Part shown: positions 12,791 to 22,054 of the stretch, one piece after another | Layout of the letters: every line of letters starts with the position of its first letter | Position numbering within the stretch: the first letter of the stretch is position 1 | The notes under the pieces: generated by a model | Databases searched by the model: none | Seen by the model: the letters and a program-made list of their open reading frames with translations, nothing else | Told to the model about the DNA's origin: nothing | Position numbers and translations under genes: made by a program | Assembly (NCBI RefSeq): GCF_030908245.1 | Contig: NZ_JAVFJJ010000001.1 | Location: 1-64,000 of the forward strand | From: Sinomonas sp. ASV322 | GTDB taxonomy: Bacteria; Actinomycetota; Actinomycetes; Actinomycetales; Micrococcaceae | Reading direction: 5' to 3' | DNA length: 64,000 nt

Positions 12791-13708
12791 TCAGTATCGG
12801 CCGGGAACCTGAAAATTGAAGACGCCGGTGTCGAAGCGGTTGTACGCCTCGTAGTCGACCAGCTCGTAGAGGCGGGAGCGAGTGAGCATTTTCTCCACCT
12901 CCGACTCCTGTGTACCGTGCGCAGCAATTGCTTCAAGCGTACGTTCTGCAGCGCCCATGGCAATCCTCAGCAGGGTGACGGGGTAGATGACGAGGTTGAT
13001 CCCGACGCTCGCGAGCTCGCCCACGGTGAAGAGTCGGCTTTTGCCGAACTCGGTCATGTTGGCGAGGATCGGCACGTTCACGGCGTCGCGGATAGCCTTG
13101 AACTCCTCGAGCGTGCCCATGGCCTCAGGGAAGATCGCGTCGGCGCCGGCTTCGACGAGGGCCTTGGCGCGCTCGACGGCGGCGTCCAGCCCGCGCGCCC
13201 CGGTCTCCGTTGCACGGACGTCCGTGCGCGCCATGATGAGGAAGTTCGCGTCGCGGCGGGCGTCCGCGGCGGCCCGGATGCGCTGGAGCGCGGTATCGAG
13301 GTCGACGACGGCCTTGCCATCGAGGTGTCCGCAGCGCTTCGGGTTCACCTGGTCCTCGATGTGGCAGCCGGCCAGCCCGGCGTTCTCGAGCTCTTGGACG
13401 GTGCGGGCCACGTTCATAGGCTCGCCAAAGCCCGTGTCCGCATCGACGATGGCCGGGAGCTCCGTCATGCGGGCGATCTGCCCGGCCCTCGTCGCGACTT
13501 CGGTCAGCGTCGTGAGGCCGATGTCGGGAAGGCCAAGGTCGTTCGCGAGGACCGCCCCGGAGATGTAGACGCCGGGAAACCCCTTCTCCTCGATGAGCCG
13601 CGCAGACAGGGGATTGAACGCGCCGGGGAACAGTTGGATCTTCCCGGAGGCGAGCGCCTCGCGCAGGCGGATGCGCTTCTGTTCGGGGGTCGACGTGGAG
13701 TACAGCAT
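12791..13708 (-). CDS. prpB: Methylisocitrate lyase
   Basis: The product is 305 aa, of the PEP-mutase/isocitrate-lyase superfamily. The signature EDQVNPKRCGHLDGK carries the catalytic Cys, and VDADTGFGEPMNVARTV carries the Mg-binding Asp. It cleaves 2-methylisocitrate to pyruvate and succinate. The ATG follows the prpD stop with no spacing. The gap to prpC is 34 nt. Confidence 0.95.
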   Translation of the reverse strand: MLYSTSTPEQKRIRLREALASGKIQLFPGAFNPLSARLIEEKGFPGVYISGAVLANDLGLPDIGLTTLTEVATRAGQIARMTELPAIVDADTGFGEPMNVARTVQELENAGLAGCHIEDQVNPKRCGHLDGKAVVDLDTALQRIRAAADARRDANFLIMARTDVRATETGARGLDAAVERAKALVEAGADAIFPEAMGTLEEFKAIRDAVNVPILANMTEFGKSRLFTVGELASVGINLVIYPVTLLRIAMGAAERTLEAIAAHGTQESEVEKMLTRSRLYELVDYEAYNRFDTGVFNFQVPGRY

Positions 13709-15229
13709 CTAAAACAGTCCCTTCGGTGCTGACGCGAGGTCGATGACGCCGTCCTTCGCCACGATGTTGAGCTGATCGAGCTCGCCTGCGCGGAGGTCGG
13801 GGAGGCGCTGGGCGGCGGCGAGGAAGCGCTCGATCTCCTCCGGGGCAACCGCCTCCGAGGCGAGCATCCGGAACTTCGCGACATACTGCTCGCGCCCGAA
13901 CGGGCGGGCTCCGAGCGGGTGTGCGTCCGCGACGGCGATCTCGTCTTCGATCACGGTCCCGTCGGCGAGAGTGATGACGACGGAGCCGCCGAATGCCTTC
14001 TCCGCGATGTCGAGCGAGTGGTACCTGCGCGTCCACTCGGGGTCCTCTTCGGTCGTGATCTTGTGCCACAGGGCCACGGTGTCCGGGCGTCCCGCGCGCT
14101 CGGGCGTGTAGGAGTCGACGTGGTGCCATGCGCCGTCCTGGAGGGCGACGGCGAAGATGTACGGGATCGAGTGGTCGAGCGTCTCGCGCGAGGCCGTTGG
14201 GTCGTACTTCTGCGGATCGTTCGCGCCCGATCCGATGACGAAGTGCGTGTGGTGGCTCGTGCGGATGAGGATGCTCCGCACATTCTGAGCGTCCGTGGCC
14301 TCGGGGTGCTCGCGGTGCAGCTTGCGGGCGAGGTCGATCCAGGCCTGGGCCTGGTATTCGGCCGAGTGTTCCTTCGTGTACGTGTCGAGGATTGCGCGCT
14401 TCGCCTCGCCGTCGGCCGGCAGGGGCACCTCGTACGAGGCTTCCGGCCCGTCGAGCAGCCACGCGATAACCCCGTCCTCGCCCTCGTAGATCGGCACGGG
14501 CGAGGTCTGGCCGCGCATCGCGCGGTCGACGGCCTCGACCGCCATCTTGCCCGCGAACGCGGGGGCGTGGGCCTTCCACGTGGAGATCTCGCCCTTGCGC
14601 GACTGGCGCGTGGCCGTCGTCGTGTGCAAGGCCTGGCCCACAGCCTGGAAGATCGTCTCGACGTCGAGCCCCAGAAGCGTGCCGATGCCCGCCGCCGCGG
14701 ATGGGCCGAGGTGCGCGACGTGGTCGATCTTGTGCTGGTGGAGGGAGATCGCCTTGACGAGGTCGACCTGGACCTCGTAACCCGTCGCGATGCCGCGGAT
14801 GAGGTCGCGGCCGTTCGATCCGACGTGCTGGGCGACGGCGAGGATCGGCGGAATGTTGTCGCCCGGGTGGGAGTACTCGGCGGCGAGGAATGTGTCGTGG
14901 TAGTCGAGTTCGCGCACGGCGACGCCGTTGGCCCATGCGGCCCACTCGGGGGAGACGCGGTCCTCGATGCCGAAGACCAGCGCACCGCGACCGCCCGACG
15001 ACGGCGCGTGCGCGAGTGCCTGCGCGCGGGCGGCGACGATGGGCGCGCGGTTGAGCGACGCGATCGCGACGGACGCGTTGTCGATGATCCGGTTGATCAC
15101 CATCTCGGTGACCTCAGCTGTGACCTCGACGGGATCCGCCGCGACCTTCGCGATCTTGTACGCGAGCTGGCCCTCGCGGGGAAGGTTCTCGTCGCTCTTG
15201 TAGACACGGACGTGGTGCATCTCAACCAT
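13709..15229 (-). CDS. prpD: 2-Methylcitrate dehydratase, MmgE/PrpD family
   Basis: The product is 506 aa. It begins [17 protein letters not shown], with GGAGG 5 nt before the ATG. Typical PrpD stretches are present: [28 protein letters not shown]-like [20 protein letters not shown], and [18 protein letters not shown]. It dehydrates 2-methylcitrate to 2-methyl-cis-aconitate. It overlaps the upstream gntR gene by 8 nt, so regulator and enzymes are one transcript. Confidence 0.94.
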   Translation of the reverse strand: MVEMHHVRVYKSDENLPREGQLAYKIAKVAADPVEVTAEVTEMVINRIIDNASVAIASLNRAPIVAARAQALAHAPSSGGRGALVFGIEDRVSPEWAAWANGVAVRELDYHDTFLAAEYSHPGDNIPPILAVAQHVGSNGRDLIRGIATGYEVQVDLVKAISLHQHKIDHVAHLGPSAAAGIGTLLGLDVETIFQAVGQALHTTTATRQSRKGEISTWKAHAPAFAGKMAVEAVDRAMRGQTSPVPIYEGEDGVIAWLLDGPEASYEVPLPADGEAKRAILDTYTKEHSAEYQAQAWIDLARKLHREHPEATDAQNVRSILIRTSHHTHFVIGSGANDPQKYDPTASRETLDHSIPYIFAVALQDGAWHHVDSYTPERAGRPDTVALWHKITTEEDPEWTRRYHSLDIAEKAFGGSVVITLADGTVIEDEIAVADAHPLGARPFGREQYVAKFRMLASEAVAPEEIERFLAAAQRLPDLRAGELDQLNIVAKDGVIDLASAPKGLF

Positions 15230-15905
15230 GGGTGGCCTCCAGGTTCTCGTGGTGGGGCGGGCTGGGTGGGTGATTCTGAGTCGACTTGATGTGGTTCAGG
15301 CTGTTGTTCAGGTGGACGGCCGTCGCGGCGGACGCGAGGGGCGCATTGCCGTCGGCGATCGCGCTGGCGATGGCTGCGTGCTCGACGGCGGCCTGCCGCA
15401 GCCGCGCGGCGTCGTCCTTCGCGAGGCGCCGCACTCGGGCAAGGTGGACGCGCAGGCCGTCGAGCGCCTGGGAGAGGAAGGAGTTGGCGACGGCCTCGTC
15501 GATCGCCGCGTCGAGCTCGGCGGCGAGCGCGTAGTACTCGTGTCGTTGGGGATCCTCGTCGGTCAGCAGCGTTGGCGCGGTCGCGAACCGATCGCGCAGT
15601 GCCGCGAAGCGCTCGCGGTCGCCGCGCTGGGCGGCGAGCGCGGCCGCCTTGCATTCGAGGGCTTCCCGGAGCTCGAACAGCTCGTCCAGGTGCGCGACGG
15701 AGAGTTCGCTCACGACGACGCCGCGTCCCCTCAGCGCCGTGGCGAGGCCTTCGGCGGTGAGGCGCGCGAGGGCCTCCCGCAGAGGGGTGCGCGACACCCC
15801 GAGCCGCTCGGACTGCTCGACCTCGCCGAGCACCGTGCCCGGGGCAAGCCGCCACTCGACGATGTCCTCGCGGAGCGAGGCGTATGCGCGGTCGCTGGCC
15901 TTCAT
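15222..15905 (-). CDS. GntR-family (FCD) regulator of the prp operon
   Basis: The product is 227 aa from ATG 15905. The N-terminal winged HTH ([20 protein letters not shown]) is typical of GntR, and the all-helical C-terminal FCD ligand domain follows. No Shine-Dalgarno is visible: the ATG directly abuts a palindromic operator, so it is probably translated leaderless. Being first in the prp operon and overlapping its own operator, it most likely represses itself and prpDBC until a methylcitrate-cycle intermediate binds. The inducer is inferred. Confidence 0.88.
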   Translation of the reverse strand: MKASDRAYASLREDIVEWRLAPGTVLGEVEQSERLGVSRTPLREALARLTAEGLATALRGRGVVVSELSVAHLDELFELREALECKAAALAAQRGDRERFAALRDRFATAPTLLTDEDPQRHEYYALAAELDAAIDEAVANSFLSQALDGLRVHLARVRRLAKDDAARLRQAAVEHAAIASAIADGNAPLASAATAVHLNNSLNHIKSTQNHPPSPPHHENLEATHG

Positions 15906-15978
15906 AATGTATACATTTACCGTGCTAGCGACAGATTTGCAAGGCAATCGGGGGAGATCTCCGAGGTTATGTATACAT
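15906..15978 (-). promoter_or_regulatory. prp promoter with two GntR palindromes
   Basis: Two copies of the palindrome ATGTATACAT lie at 15907-15916 (within the 12-bp AATGTATACATT at 15906-15917) and at 15969-15978. Their centres are 62 bp apart, about six helical turns, suggesting looped binding. On the minus strand TTGCAA (15937-15942), a 17-bp spacer and TAAATG (15914-15919) form a plausible -35/-10 pair. This would start transcription at or just before the gntR ATG, with the proximal operator covering the start site. Confidence 0.7.
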
Positions 15979-16168
15979 TGACGGGCCCAGGATGACCGGA
16001 CCCCCATGGGGGACCCATGCTTCTCCCTCCACGGAGACAAGCTGATCGGTCACCACTGAGATGGGCACCGTGACCTGGTCCGCAGCACGGAAATCGCCGA
16101 GAAGCGCCACTGAATCTTGGCTGAGGCCATTGTTTCGCGATCGACTTCAACATGAGTTGCTGAGCACA

Positions 16169-16558
16169 ATGGATACCGTGGGCTCGGCAAAGCAGAAGTC
16201 ACCCAGACGTTACTGGATCGAACTCTCGGCAGCCTTCGCGGTGGCGTTGGATGTCTCCGTCGTCATGCCGGGACTTGCCTTGATGGCGGCCATGCTTCTC
16301 GGGCTTGTGGTGGCGACCTTCATCCACGCGGTCTACTACGGGCAGATCGGGCGGCACATCCAAGGGAAATTTGCCACGGCCACTCCGGGCATGGGACTGA
16401 CCGGAATGCCGTTTGCTGCGGCCGCACTGCTGCTGCGGGGAACCGAGATCGCCTACTGGGCTGGGCCGCTGCTGGCTGCGGCTGGATTCGTCGTCATGTT
16501 CCTGTTTTTGGACAGGTTCGGCAAGTTCTATCCGACCTCCTCGCGCGACCCCGCCTGA
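16169..16558 (+). CDS. Small membrane protein of unknown function
   Basis: The product is 129 aa from ATG 16169; an ATG at 16061 in frame is possible, but the added N-terminus is not protein-like. Four hydrophobic stretches are visible (FAVALDVSVVMPGLALMAAM, LLGLVVATFIHAVYY, GMPFAAAALLL, WAGPLLAAAGFVVMFLFL). No family is recognised. It stands alone between the prp regulator and a thioesterase. Base use is somewhat less GC-rich than its neighbours. Confidence 0.6.
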   Translation: MDTVGSAKQKSPRRYWIELSAAFAVALDVSVVMPGLALMAAMLLGLVVATFIHAVYYGQIGRHIQGKFATATPGMGLTGMPFAAAALLLRGTEIAYWAGPLLAAAGFVVMFLFLDRFGKFYPTSSRDPA

Positions 16559-16676
16559 GCGTCGACGATTACGCCCGCATCTCACCGAACGCGCCCTGGT
16601 CCGTGGCTTCGACTATCGAGGACGCGAGCGTCATCGAACGGCTCGTCCCGGTGCTGCGGCGATGGCGACACCAAAG

Positions 16677-16692
16677 GTTACCCCCGAGTAAC
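16677..16692. promoter_or_regulatory. Palindrome GTTAC-N6-GTAAC before the thioesterase gene
   Basis: A 5-bp-arm palindrome (GTTACCCCCGAGTAAC) ends 8 nt before the ATG of the thioesterase. Its position is that of a repressor site near a leaderless or short-leader start. The binding protein is unknown. Confidence 0.5.
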
Positions 16693-16700
16693 ATGAGGGC

Positions 16701-17243
16701 ATGCACCTGCTTCTGCGCACGCTTTTGCTGCTCGTCACATCGCGGCGCCGACCGCAGCTGAGCCTGTGGGGCGACTCGTCCCTCCCTCTCCGAGTGCTCC
16801 CGACAGACATCGACATCGCGATGCACGTCAACAACGGCATGTACTTCTCGCTCATGGACCTTGGGCGCTTCGACCTCATGGTTCGGGCCGGTGCGTGGGA
16901 TCGGATGCGTGCCAGGGGATGGAGCCCGGTCGTGAACCTCGAGACCATCACGTTCCGCAAGTCGCTGACGCTCTGGCAGAAGTACATGATCGAGTCCCGC
17001 ATCATCGGGGTCGACGAGCGGGCCATCTACTTCGAACAGCGCATCGTCGCGCGCGGCGAGGTGTACGCGCGCGCCTACGTCGCGACGCGGCTCGTCTCCT
17101 CGGCCGGCCCAGTGAGCAACGAGGAGATCTTCGCTGAGGTCGGGCGGCCGCCCGCCGGCCTCGAGCTCCCGGAATTCCTGCACCGATGGCGCGAGGAGAA
17201 CGCCCTTCCGAGCACCCGCCGCCCCGCGCCCCACGTGTGGTAG
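16701..17243 (+). CDS. Acyl-CoA thioesterase-like protein (4HBT hot-dog fold, THEM6 type)
   Basis: The product is 180 aa. The stretch LPTDIDIAMHVNNGMYFSLM with MHVNNG is the characteristic catalytic-helix motif of 4-hydroxybenzoyl-CoA thioesterase-like hot-dog proteins. A hydrophobic N-terminus (LLLRTLLLLVTSR) resembles THEM6-type relatives. It probably hydrolyses acyl-CoA or a similar thioester; the substrate is unknown. A palindrome abuts its start, suggesting control by a fatty-acid-type repressor. Confidence 0.8.
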   Translation: MHLLLRTLLLLVTSRRRPQLSLWGDSSLPLRVLPTDIDIAMHVNNGMYFSLMDLGRFDLMVRAGAWDRMRARGWSPVVNLETITFRKSLTLWQKYMIESRIIGVDERAIYFEQRIVARGEVYARAYVATRLVSSAGPVSNEEIFAEVGRPPAGLELPEFLHRWREENALPSTRRPAPHVW

Positions 17244-17363
17244 CCCGCGCGGGGGATCGGCCACGCGGTGGGCCGCCGCGTGCGGGCCTGGGAAGCGCCG
17301 CGGGGTGACGGCCTGGGCGGACTGGACCTTCCGGACCGCGATTCCTGGTGGGACGCTGTGGGC

Positions 17364-19934
17364 ATGGAGAGCGACTCTGGCCGTCTCATCGTTGACCTGA
17401 GGGACCCCTCATCGGGCTCCGTGGCCCTTGCGGGTGGAAAGGCAGCCAATCTCGGCGAGCTCACGCGGGCCGGATTTCCCGTGCCTGACGGCTTTGTGCT
17501 CACGACCGAGGCCTATAGGATCGCAGCCCTTCAGGCCGATGCGAATCCCGATAGTCCCGCAAGTGCCGCCGCGAAGCTGCGCGCCGCAGCGGTGCCTCGC
17601 ATCATCGCCGACGCCGTGCTCGATGCGTATCACGCGCTGGGATCGGGTCCGGTTGCGATTCGATCGTCGGCGACAGCCGAAGACTTGCCGGACGCGAGCT
17701 TCGCCGGGCAGCACGACACCTATCTCGGCGTCGTCGGCGACGAACCGGTTCTCGATGCTGTGCGCCAATGCTGGGCGTCCCTCTGGAACGACCGCGCGGT
17801 GGCCTACCGGCGGGCGAATGCGATCGACGGGCGGGATGTCGCCCTCGCGGTTGTCCTCCAGAAGATGGTGGACGCGTCTGCCGCGGGGGTATTGTTCACC
17901 GCAGATCCCGTGATCGGAACCCGGCGGCGCGCCGCCGTCGATGCTGCCGCCGGCCTCGGTGAAGCCCTCGTGTCGGGTGACATCGTCCCCGACCACTATC
18001 TTGTCGACACGGTCGCACAGGCCGTCCTCCGCCGTGAACCGGCCGAGGGCGCCGCTGCCGTCCTCTCCGACACCGAACTCGTCGAGCTTGCCCTTCTCGG
18101 CGACCGCGTCGAGCGGTTTTTCGGATCCCCGCAAGACATCGAGTTCGCGCTCGACGCCGAGCGCGCGCTCTGGCTCGTGCAATCGAGGAATATCACGACG
18201 CTGTACCCTGTGCCGGAGGGGGCCCCAGATCCGACTCGTGACCTTCGCGTCTACCTCTCCGCGAACGTGGTTCAAGGGTATTTCGAACCGATCACGCCCA
18301 TGGGCATGCAGTTCTTTCGGCTGCTCGGGTCAGGGATGTCGAAGGCGTTCGGCGGCCGGGTCCAGGATCCGGCTGCGGGGCCGAGGATGATCGCCGACGC
18401 GGCTATGCGCTTCCACATCGACGTCACCACCGCCCTGCGAGATCCGGTAGGGCATCGATTGCTCAAGCTGGTGGCGCGCGTCGCCGAATCGCGCAGCTCG
18501 GTCGTCCTCTCTCAGCTTTCGAAGGATCCGCGCTTCAGCATCCGCGAGGGCTCGAGATTTGCTTCGATCCGGCGCATCGCCGAGCCTCTCGCACGCCTTC
18601 GGGTCCCTCTGGCGGTCCTGCACACTCTCGTGTCGCCTGATTCCGCGCGGCTCCGCCTAGCGCGCGACCTCGAGGCGATCTCGCCCCCCCACGCACCCGC
18701 GGACGGTGACGCGACCGGCTTCCTCGATGCCGTCGAGAGGCTCTTGATGGAGGCCCCGCCGCGGATGTTCCCACGCTTCGTGGGGACCGTCGCGCCCGCC
18801 ATGCTCTCGCTGGGGCTGGCAGGCCGTGTTCTGCGCGGTCGGGCGAGCGCCGACGATATCAGAACTGTGACGAGGGGTGCCCCGGAGAACCCGACGACGG
18901 AGATGGACCTCGCCCTCTGGTCGGTCGGAGCGGCGGCCCGCGAGGACGCCGCATCGAAGCAGGCGCTTCTGGAACGGTCGCCCGCCGAGCTCGCAGAGGC
19001 CTATCGCACAGACTCGCTTCCGGACACGCTCCAGACACAGCTGGCCGACTTTCTTTCGCGCTACGGCTTCCGGTGCATCAGCGAAATAGACATCGGCACC
19101 CCGCGCTGGTCAGAAGACCCGACACATCTCCTGGGCGCCATCGCCAACTACGTGCGTCTCGGCGACGAAGTGCCCGACCCTGGGACTCAGTTCGCTGCGA
19201 GCGCGCTCGAAGCTGAAGCGATGGTTGAGAACCTGCTCCACCGCGTCCGGGGACCGCGGCGAATGGTCCTCCGATTCGCGCTGCGCCGCGTGCGCGTCCT
19301 CATCGGCACTCGGGAGGCGCCGAAATTCCACCTCATTCGGCTCGTGGCAACCCCCGCTCGCGAGCTTCTGAAGCCCGTCGGGGAGCAGCTTGCGGCACGC
19401 GGTCGCATCGCCGATCCCTCGGACGTCTTCTTCCTGACATTCCCCGAGGCCAGGCGTGCCGTTGACGGCGACGACCTCGCAGGGATCGTCACAGAGCGGC
19501 GGGCAGCCTTCGAGCGCGAACGCAAGCGCAAGCACATCCCGCGAGTGCTGCTCTCCGACGGAAGCGACGCGGAAGCCATGTTCGGTGTTCGTGCCGGCAA
19601 GGAATTGTCGGGTACGCCCGCATCGCCCGGGGTCGTGACGGGGCCGGCCCGCGTGATTCTCTCGCCCGAGGGCGCTCGGCTTGAACCGGGGGAGATCCTT
19701 GTGGCTCCCTCCACGAACCCGGGCTGGACGCCGCTCTTCCTCACCGCCGGGGGCTTGGTGATGGAAATGGGAGGGGCCATGTCCCACGGGGCCGTCGTCG
19801 CTCGCGAATTCGGCATTCCGGCGACGGTCGGCGTGGTCGGGGCCACTGAACGGATCAGAACCGGAACAGTGGTCACGGTTGACGGCTCGCAAGGCACCGT
19901 CTCGCTTGAGGAAGGGGCGCCACCGGCCGAGTAG
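17364..19934 (+). CDS. PEP-utilising dikinase, rifampin phosphotransferase-like
   Basis: The product is 856 aa. The N-terminal ATP-grasp domain (~1-300) has GGKAANLGELTRAGFPVPDG, IRSSATAEDLPDASFAGQHD and the QSRN end motif. A long central region of no strict motif follows. The C-terminal swivelling phosphohistidine domain reads GGAMSHGAVVAREFGIPATV with catalytic His808. The three-part ATP / variable / His layout and ~860-aa length match rifampin phosphotransferases (Rph). True PEP synthases have a PEP-binding barrel after the His domain, which is missing here. It therefore probably transfers the beta-phosphate of ATP to a small molecule; rifamycin is a candidate only. GTG 17358 is an alternative start. 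Confidence 0.78.
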   Translation: MESDSGRLIVDLRDPSSGSVALAGGKAANLGELTRAGFPVPDGFVLTTEAYRIAALQADANPDSPASAAAKLRAAAVPRIIADAVLDAYHALGSGPVAIRSSATAEDLPDASFAGQHDTYLGVVGDEPVLDAVRQCWASLWNDRAVAYRRANAIDGRDVALAVVLQKMVDASAAGVLFTADPVIGTRRRAAVDAAAGLGEALVSGDIVPDHYLVDTVAQAVLRREPAEGAAAVLSDTELVELALLGDRVERFFGSPQDIEFALDAERALWLVQSRNITTLYPVPEGAPDPTRDLRVYLSANVVQGYFEPITPMGMQFFRLLGSGMSKAFGGRVQDPAAGPRMIADAAMRFHIDVTTALRDPVGHRLLKLVARVAESRSSVVLSQLSKDPRFSIREGSRFASIRRIAEPLARLRVPLAVLHTLVSPDSARLRLARDLEAISPPHAPADGDATGFLDAVERLLMEAPPRMFPRFVGTVAPAMLSLGLAGRVLRGRASADDIRTVTRGAPENPTTEMDLALWSVGAAAREDAASKQALLERSPAELAEAYRTDSLPDTLQTQLADFLSRYGFRCISEIDIGTPRWSEDPTHLLGAIANYVRLGDEVPDPGTQFAASALEAEAMVENLLHRVRGPRRMVLRFALRRVRVLIGTREAPKFHLIRLVATPARELLKPVGEQLAARGRIADPSDVFFLTFPEARRAVDGDDLAGIVTERRAAFERERKRKHIPRVLLSDGSDAEAMFGVRAGKELSGTPASPGVVTGPARVILSPEGARLEPGEILVAPSTNPGWTPLFLTAGGLVMEMGGAMSHGAVVAREFGIPATVGVVGATERIRTGTVVTVDGSQGTVSLEEGAPPAE

Positions 19935-19959
19935 GCCTCGACCGGCCAGCCCGGGTCGG

Positions 19960-21345
19960 CTACGCGCGCATCTCGCGGAACGCGCCCGAAAGCTGGGGGT
20001 AGCGGAACTCGAACCGCGCGGCCCTGAGCACGCCCGGCACCGCCCGCACGCTGTCGAGGGCGAGGTCGGGATTGGTGCGCAGGACGCCGGCGGCGAAGCG
20101 AAGGAGCGGCGCGGGCGCGGGGATCCCGACGGGGATGCCGACAAATTCCCGGAGGTGGGCCATGAGCTCGCGATTCTGCACGGGATACGGCGAGGTCGCG
20201 TTGACGACGCCGTCCGGCAGTTCCAGCGCGTCCTCGCCTGGAGCGGTGGTAAGGCCGAGCACGGCGCGGGCCGTACGGTTCCAGTCGGCTTCGTGGATCC
20301 AGCTGAACCACTGCTCGCCCGTGCCGAGCGGGCCTCCGCCGCCGAGCCGCGCGACGGCCGCGAGCCGCTCGAGGATCGCGGCCTCGCGTGCGAGCACGAC
20401 ACCCGTCCGCAGGATGACGCTCCGCCCGGCCGCCGCGCCGTCGAACGCTGCCTCCCAGGCGCGCACGACCGCCGCGAGCCCCGGGACCTGCGGCGCCGGT
20501 GTGGTTTCGTCCGATTCGGCATAGGAATCGCCGTAGATGCCGACCGCGCTCTGCTGGAGCCAACGTTCGACGGGCCGTGCCCACGTGCGGCTCGCCTCGA
20601 CCAGGGCGCGCGTGGGCTCGACCCTGCTCGCCTCGAGCTTCGCGAGATTCTCGGGGGTGCCCGGCATGTCGAGGCTCACCCCGGCGAGGTTCACGAGGTT
20701 GAGTCGCGGCTCGGCGCCGAGCCGCTCGCTCCACGCGCCTGGCGTCCGGCCGTCCCACGCGATCTGCTCGAAGGGTGAGGGGCGCCGAGCCCGCGTGAGG
20801 AGGACGACGCGCTGCCCGTCGCACACGAGATCGGAGGCAAGCGATGTGCCGAGGGACCCTGAACCCCCGGCGATGGCCGTGAGCGGAGCGCGCTCGCCTT
20901 CCGCCACGGGGGCCGCGAGCCGATACAGGCGCGCGCACTGCGCCGCGAAGCCGCGGACGAGCGGCTCGCCTGCCGTGAGCCCGAACTGCTGGGCGAGCGG
21001 GCCGTCGAGGGTCACCCGCTGCGTGAACTCGGTGCCGCCGTTCCGTTCCTCAAGCGTCCACTCGACGTCCTGCCCGCCGCCCGGCTGCGGCTGGCGGAAG
21101 GCCAGACGGCGCCCCGGTTCGACGGCGATGACGCGGAAGGCGGGGGCGGTGCGCCGATGCAGCGGGCCCATGAGGGGGTGGGCGGGGGAGTAGTGCCCCG
21201 GGGCGCCTTCCCGCAGCGCGCCGACGACCGCGGCTGAGCCGACGGCGGTGTTCCACTCGGGCCAGCGGTCAAGCCGCTCGAGGACCGCCCAGAGGCGGCC
21301 GGCGGGGAGACGGAACCATTGCGTTGACGTGCGCTGCCAAGTCAC
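19960..21345 (-). CDS. SRPBCC domain fused to TIGR01777-type epimerase
   Basis: The product is 461 aa. Residues 1-~150 form an SRPBCC (START-like) lipid/hydrophobe-binding domain (LPAGRLWAVLERLDRWPEWN). Residues ~155-461 form an SDR39U1/YfcH epimerase with Rossmann motif AIAGGSGSLGTSLASDL, NLAGVSLDM and the active-site SAVGIYGDS, ending in the DUF1731 tail. Such fusions occur in actinobacteria; the substrate is unknown. It ends 26 nt from the convergent dikinase gene. Confidence 0.8.
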   Translation of the reverse strand: MTWQRTSTQWFRLPAGRLWAVLERLDRWPEWNTAVGSAAVVGALREGAPGHYSPAHPLMGPLHRRTAPAFRVIAVEPGRRLAFRQPQPGGGQDVEWTLEERNGGTEFTQRVTLDGPLAQQFGLTAGEPLVRGFAAQCARLYRLAAPVAEGERAPLTAIAGGSGSLGTSLASDLVCDGQRVVLLTRARRPSPFEQIAWDGRTPGAWSERLGAEPRLNLVNLAGVSLDMPGTPENLAKLEASRVEPTRALVEASRTWARPVERWLQQSAVGIYGDSYAESDETTPAPQVPGLAAVVRAWEAAFDGAAAGRSVILRTGVVLAREAAILERLAAVARLGGGGPLGTGEQWFSWIHEADWNRTARAVLGLTTAPGEDALELPDGVVNATSPYPVQNRELMAHLREFVGIPVGIPAPAPLLRFAAGVLRTNPDLALDSVRAVPGVLRAARFEFRYPQLSGAFREMRA

Positions 21346-21386
21346 CGAGTCAGTCTAAGGCGCTTAGGGAGGGGCAGTGTCGGGGG

Positions 21387-21953
21387 CTACTCGCCCTCGC
21401 AGGCCTCGCCGTCGGCGTCGAACACAGCGGCACAGCCGTCCTCGGCCTCGATAGCGGCGGTGATGCGCTGGCACGCCTCGCGCAGTGCTTCCTGCTGCTC
21501 CTCCGTGAGGGAATCGAACACGATGCTGCGCACGAAGCCGACGTGTCCGGGAGCCGCCTCGACGAGCGCGGCGCGACCCGCAGGGGTCAGGGCGATGTCC
21601 TGGCCGCGGCCGTCGTCCGCGGAGCATGCCCGGGAGATGAGCCCCTTGGCCTCCATGCGGCGCAGGAGGTGGGAGAGGCGGCTGCGGCCCCACCCGAGGG
21701 TCCGCGCCGCGGTGCCAGAGCGCAGCACGCCTTCGGGGTCCTCGGAAAGGGTTGCAAGCACGGAGTATTCGGGCCCAGAAAGGCTCGAATCGCGCTGGAG
21801 CTGGCGGTCGACGGCGGGTGTGAGTCCCCAGAGCAGATGACGGAGGGCGAGCCATACCTCGCGCTCGCGCGGATCGAGCCAGCGGGCTTCTGCTGCATGG
21901 GGAGCGGCCGCGTCGTGCGTGCCGACGCCGCCCTCGAACGTGTGTGCCTCCAT
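21387..21953 (-). CDS. MarR-family transcriptional regulator
   Basis: The product is 188 aa. The winged HTH carries TARTLGWGRSRLSHLLRRME (recognition helix) and the wing GLISRACSADDGRGQDIALT. An N-terminal extension of ~25 residues precedes the fold, and the C-terminus is acidic. It diverges from an FMN reductase gene with two palindromic sites in the shared promoter, so it is very likely the repressor of that gene and of itself, as in redox- or quinone-sensing MarR systems. Confidence 0.9.
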   Translation of the reverse strand: MEAHTFEGGVGTHDAAAPHAAEARWLDPREREVWLALRHLLWGLTPAVDRQLQRDSSLSGPEYSVLATLSEDPEGVLRSGTAARTLGWGRSRLSHLLRRMEAKGLISRACSADDGRGQDIALTPAGRAALVEAAPGHVGFVRSIVFDSLTEEQQEALREACQRITAAIEAEDGCAAVFDADGEACEGE

Positions 21954-21981
21954 GGTCCCCCGACTCTCAACGCAATGAAAC

Positions 21982-22040
21982 TTGACGCATCAATCATATG
22001 GGTGTATCCCTGAATCACCCAAGTTTAGTTGATGTGTCAA
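21982..22040. promoter_or_regulatory. Two MarR operators between marR and FMN reductase
   Basis: TTGACGCATCAA (21982-21993) and TTGATGTGTCAA (22029-22040) both fit the palindromic pattern TTGAYRYRTCAA. Their centres are 47 bp apart within the 101-bp divergent promoter. The second overlaps the leader of the + strand gene just before its AGGAGG ribosome-binding site. Confidence 0.75.
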
Positions 22041-22054
22041 TCAGGAGGAAGCTC

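Noticed and set aside
13125-14945. A 606-codon minus-strand frame overlapping prpB and prpD
   Set aside because: Arg/Pro-rich shadow of prpD and prpB, which have full family motifs.
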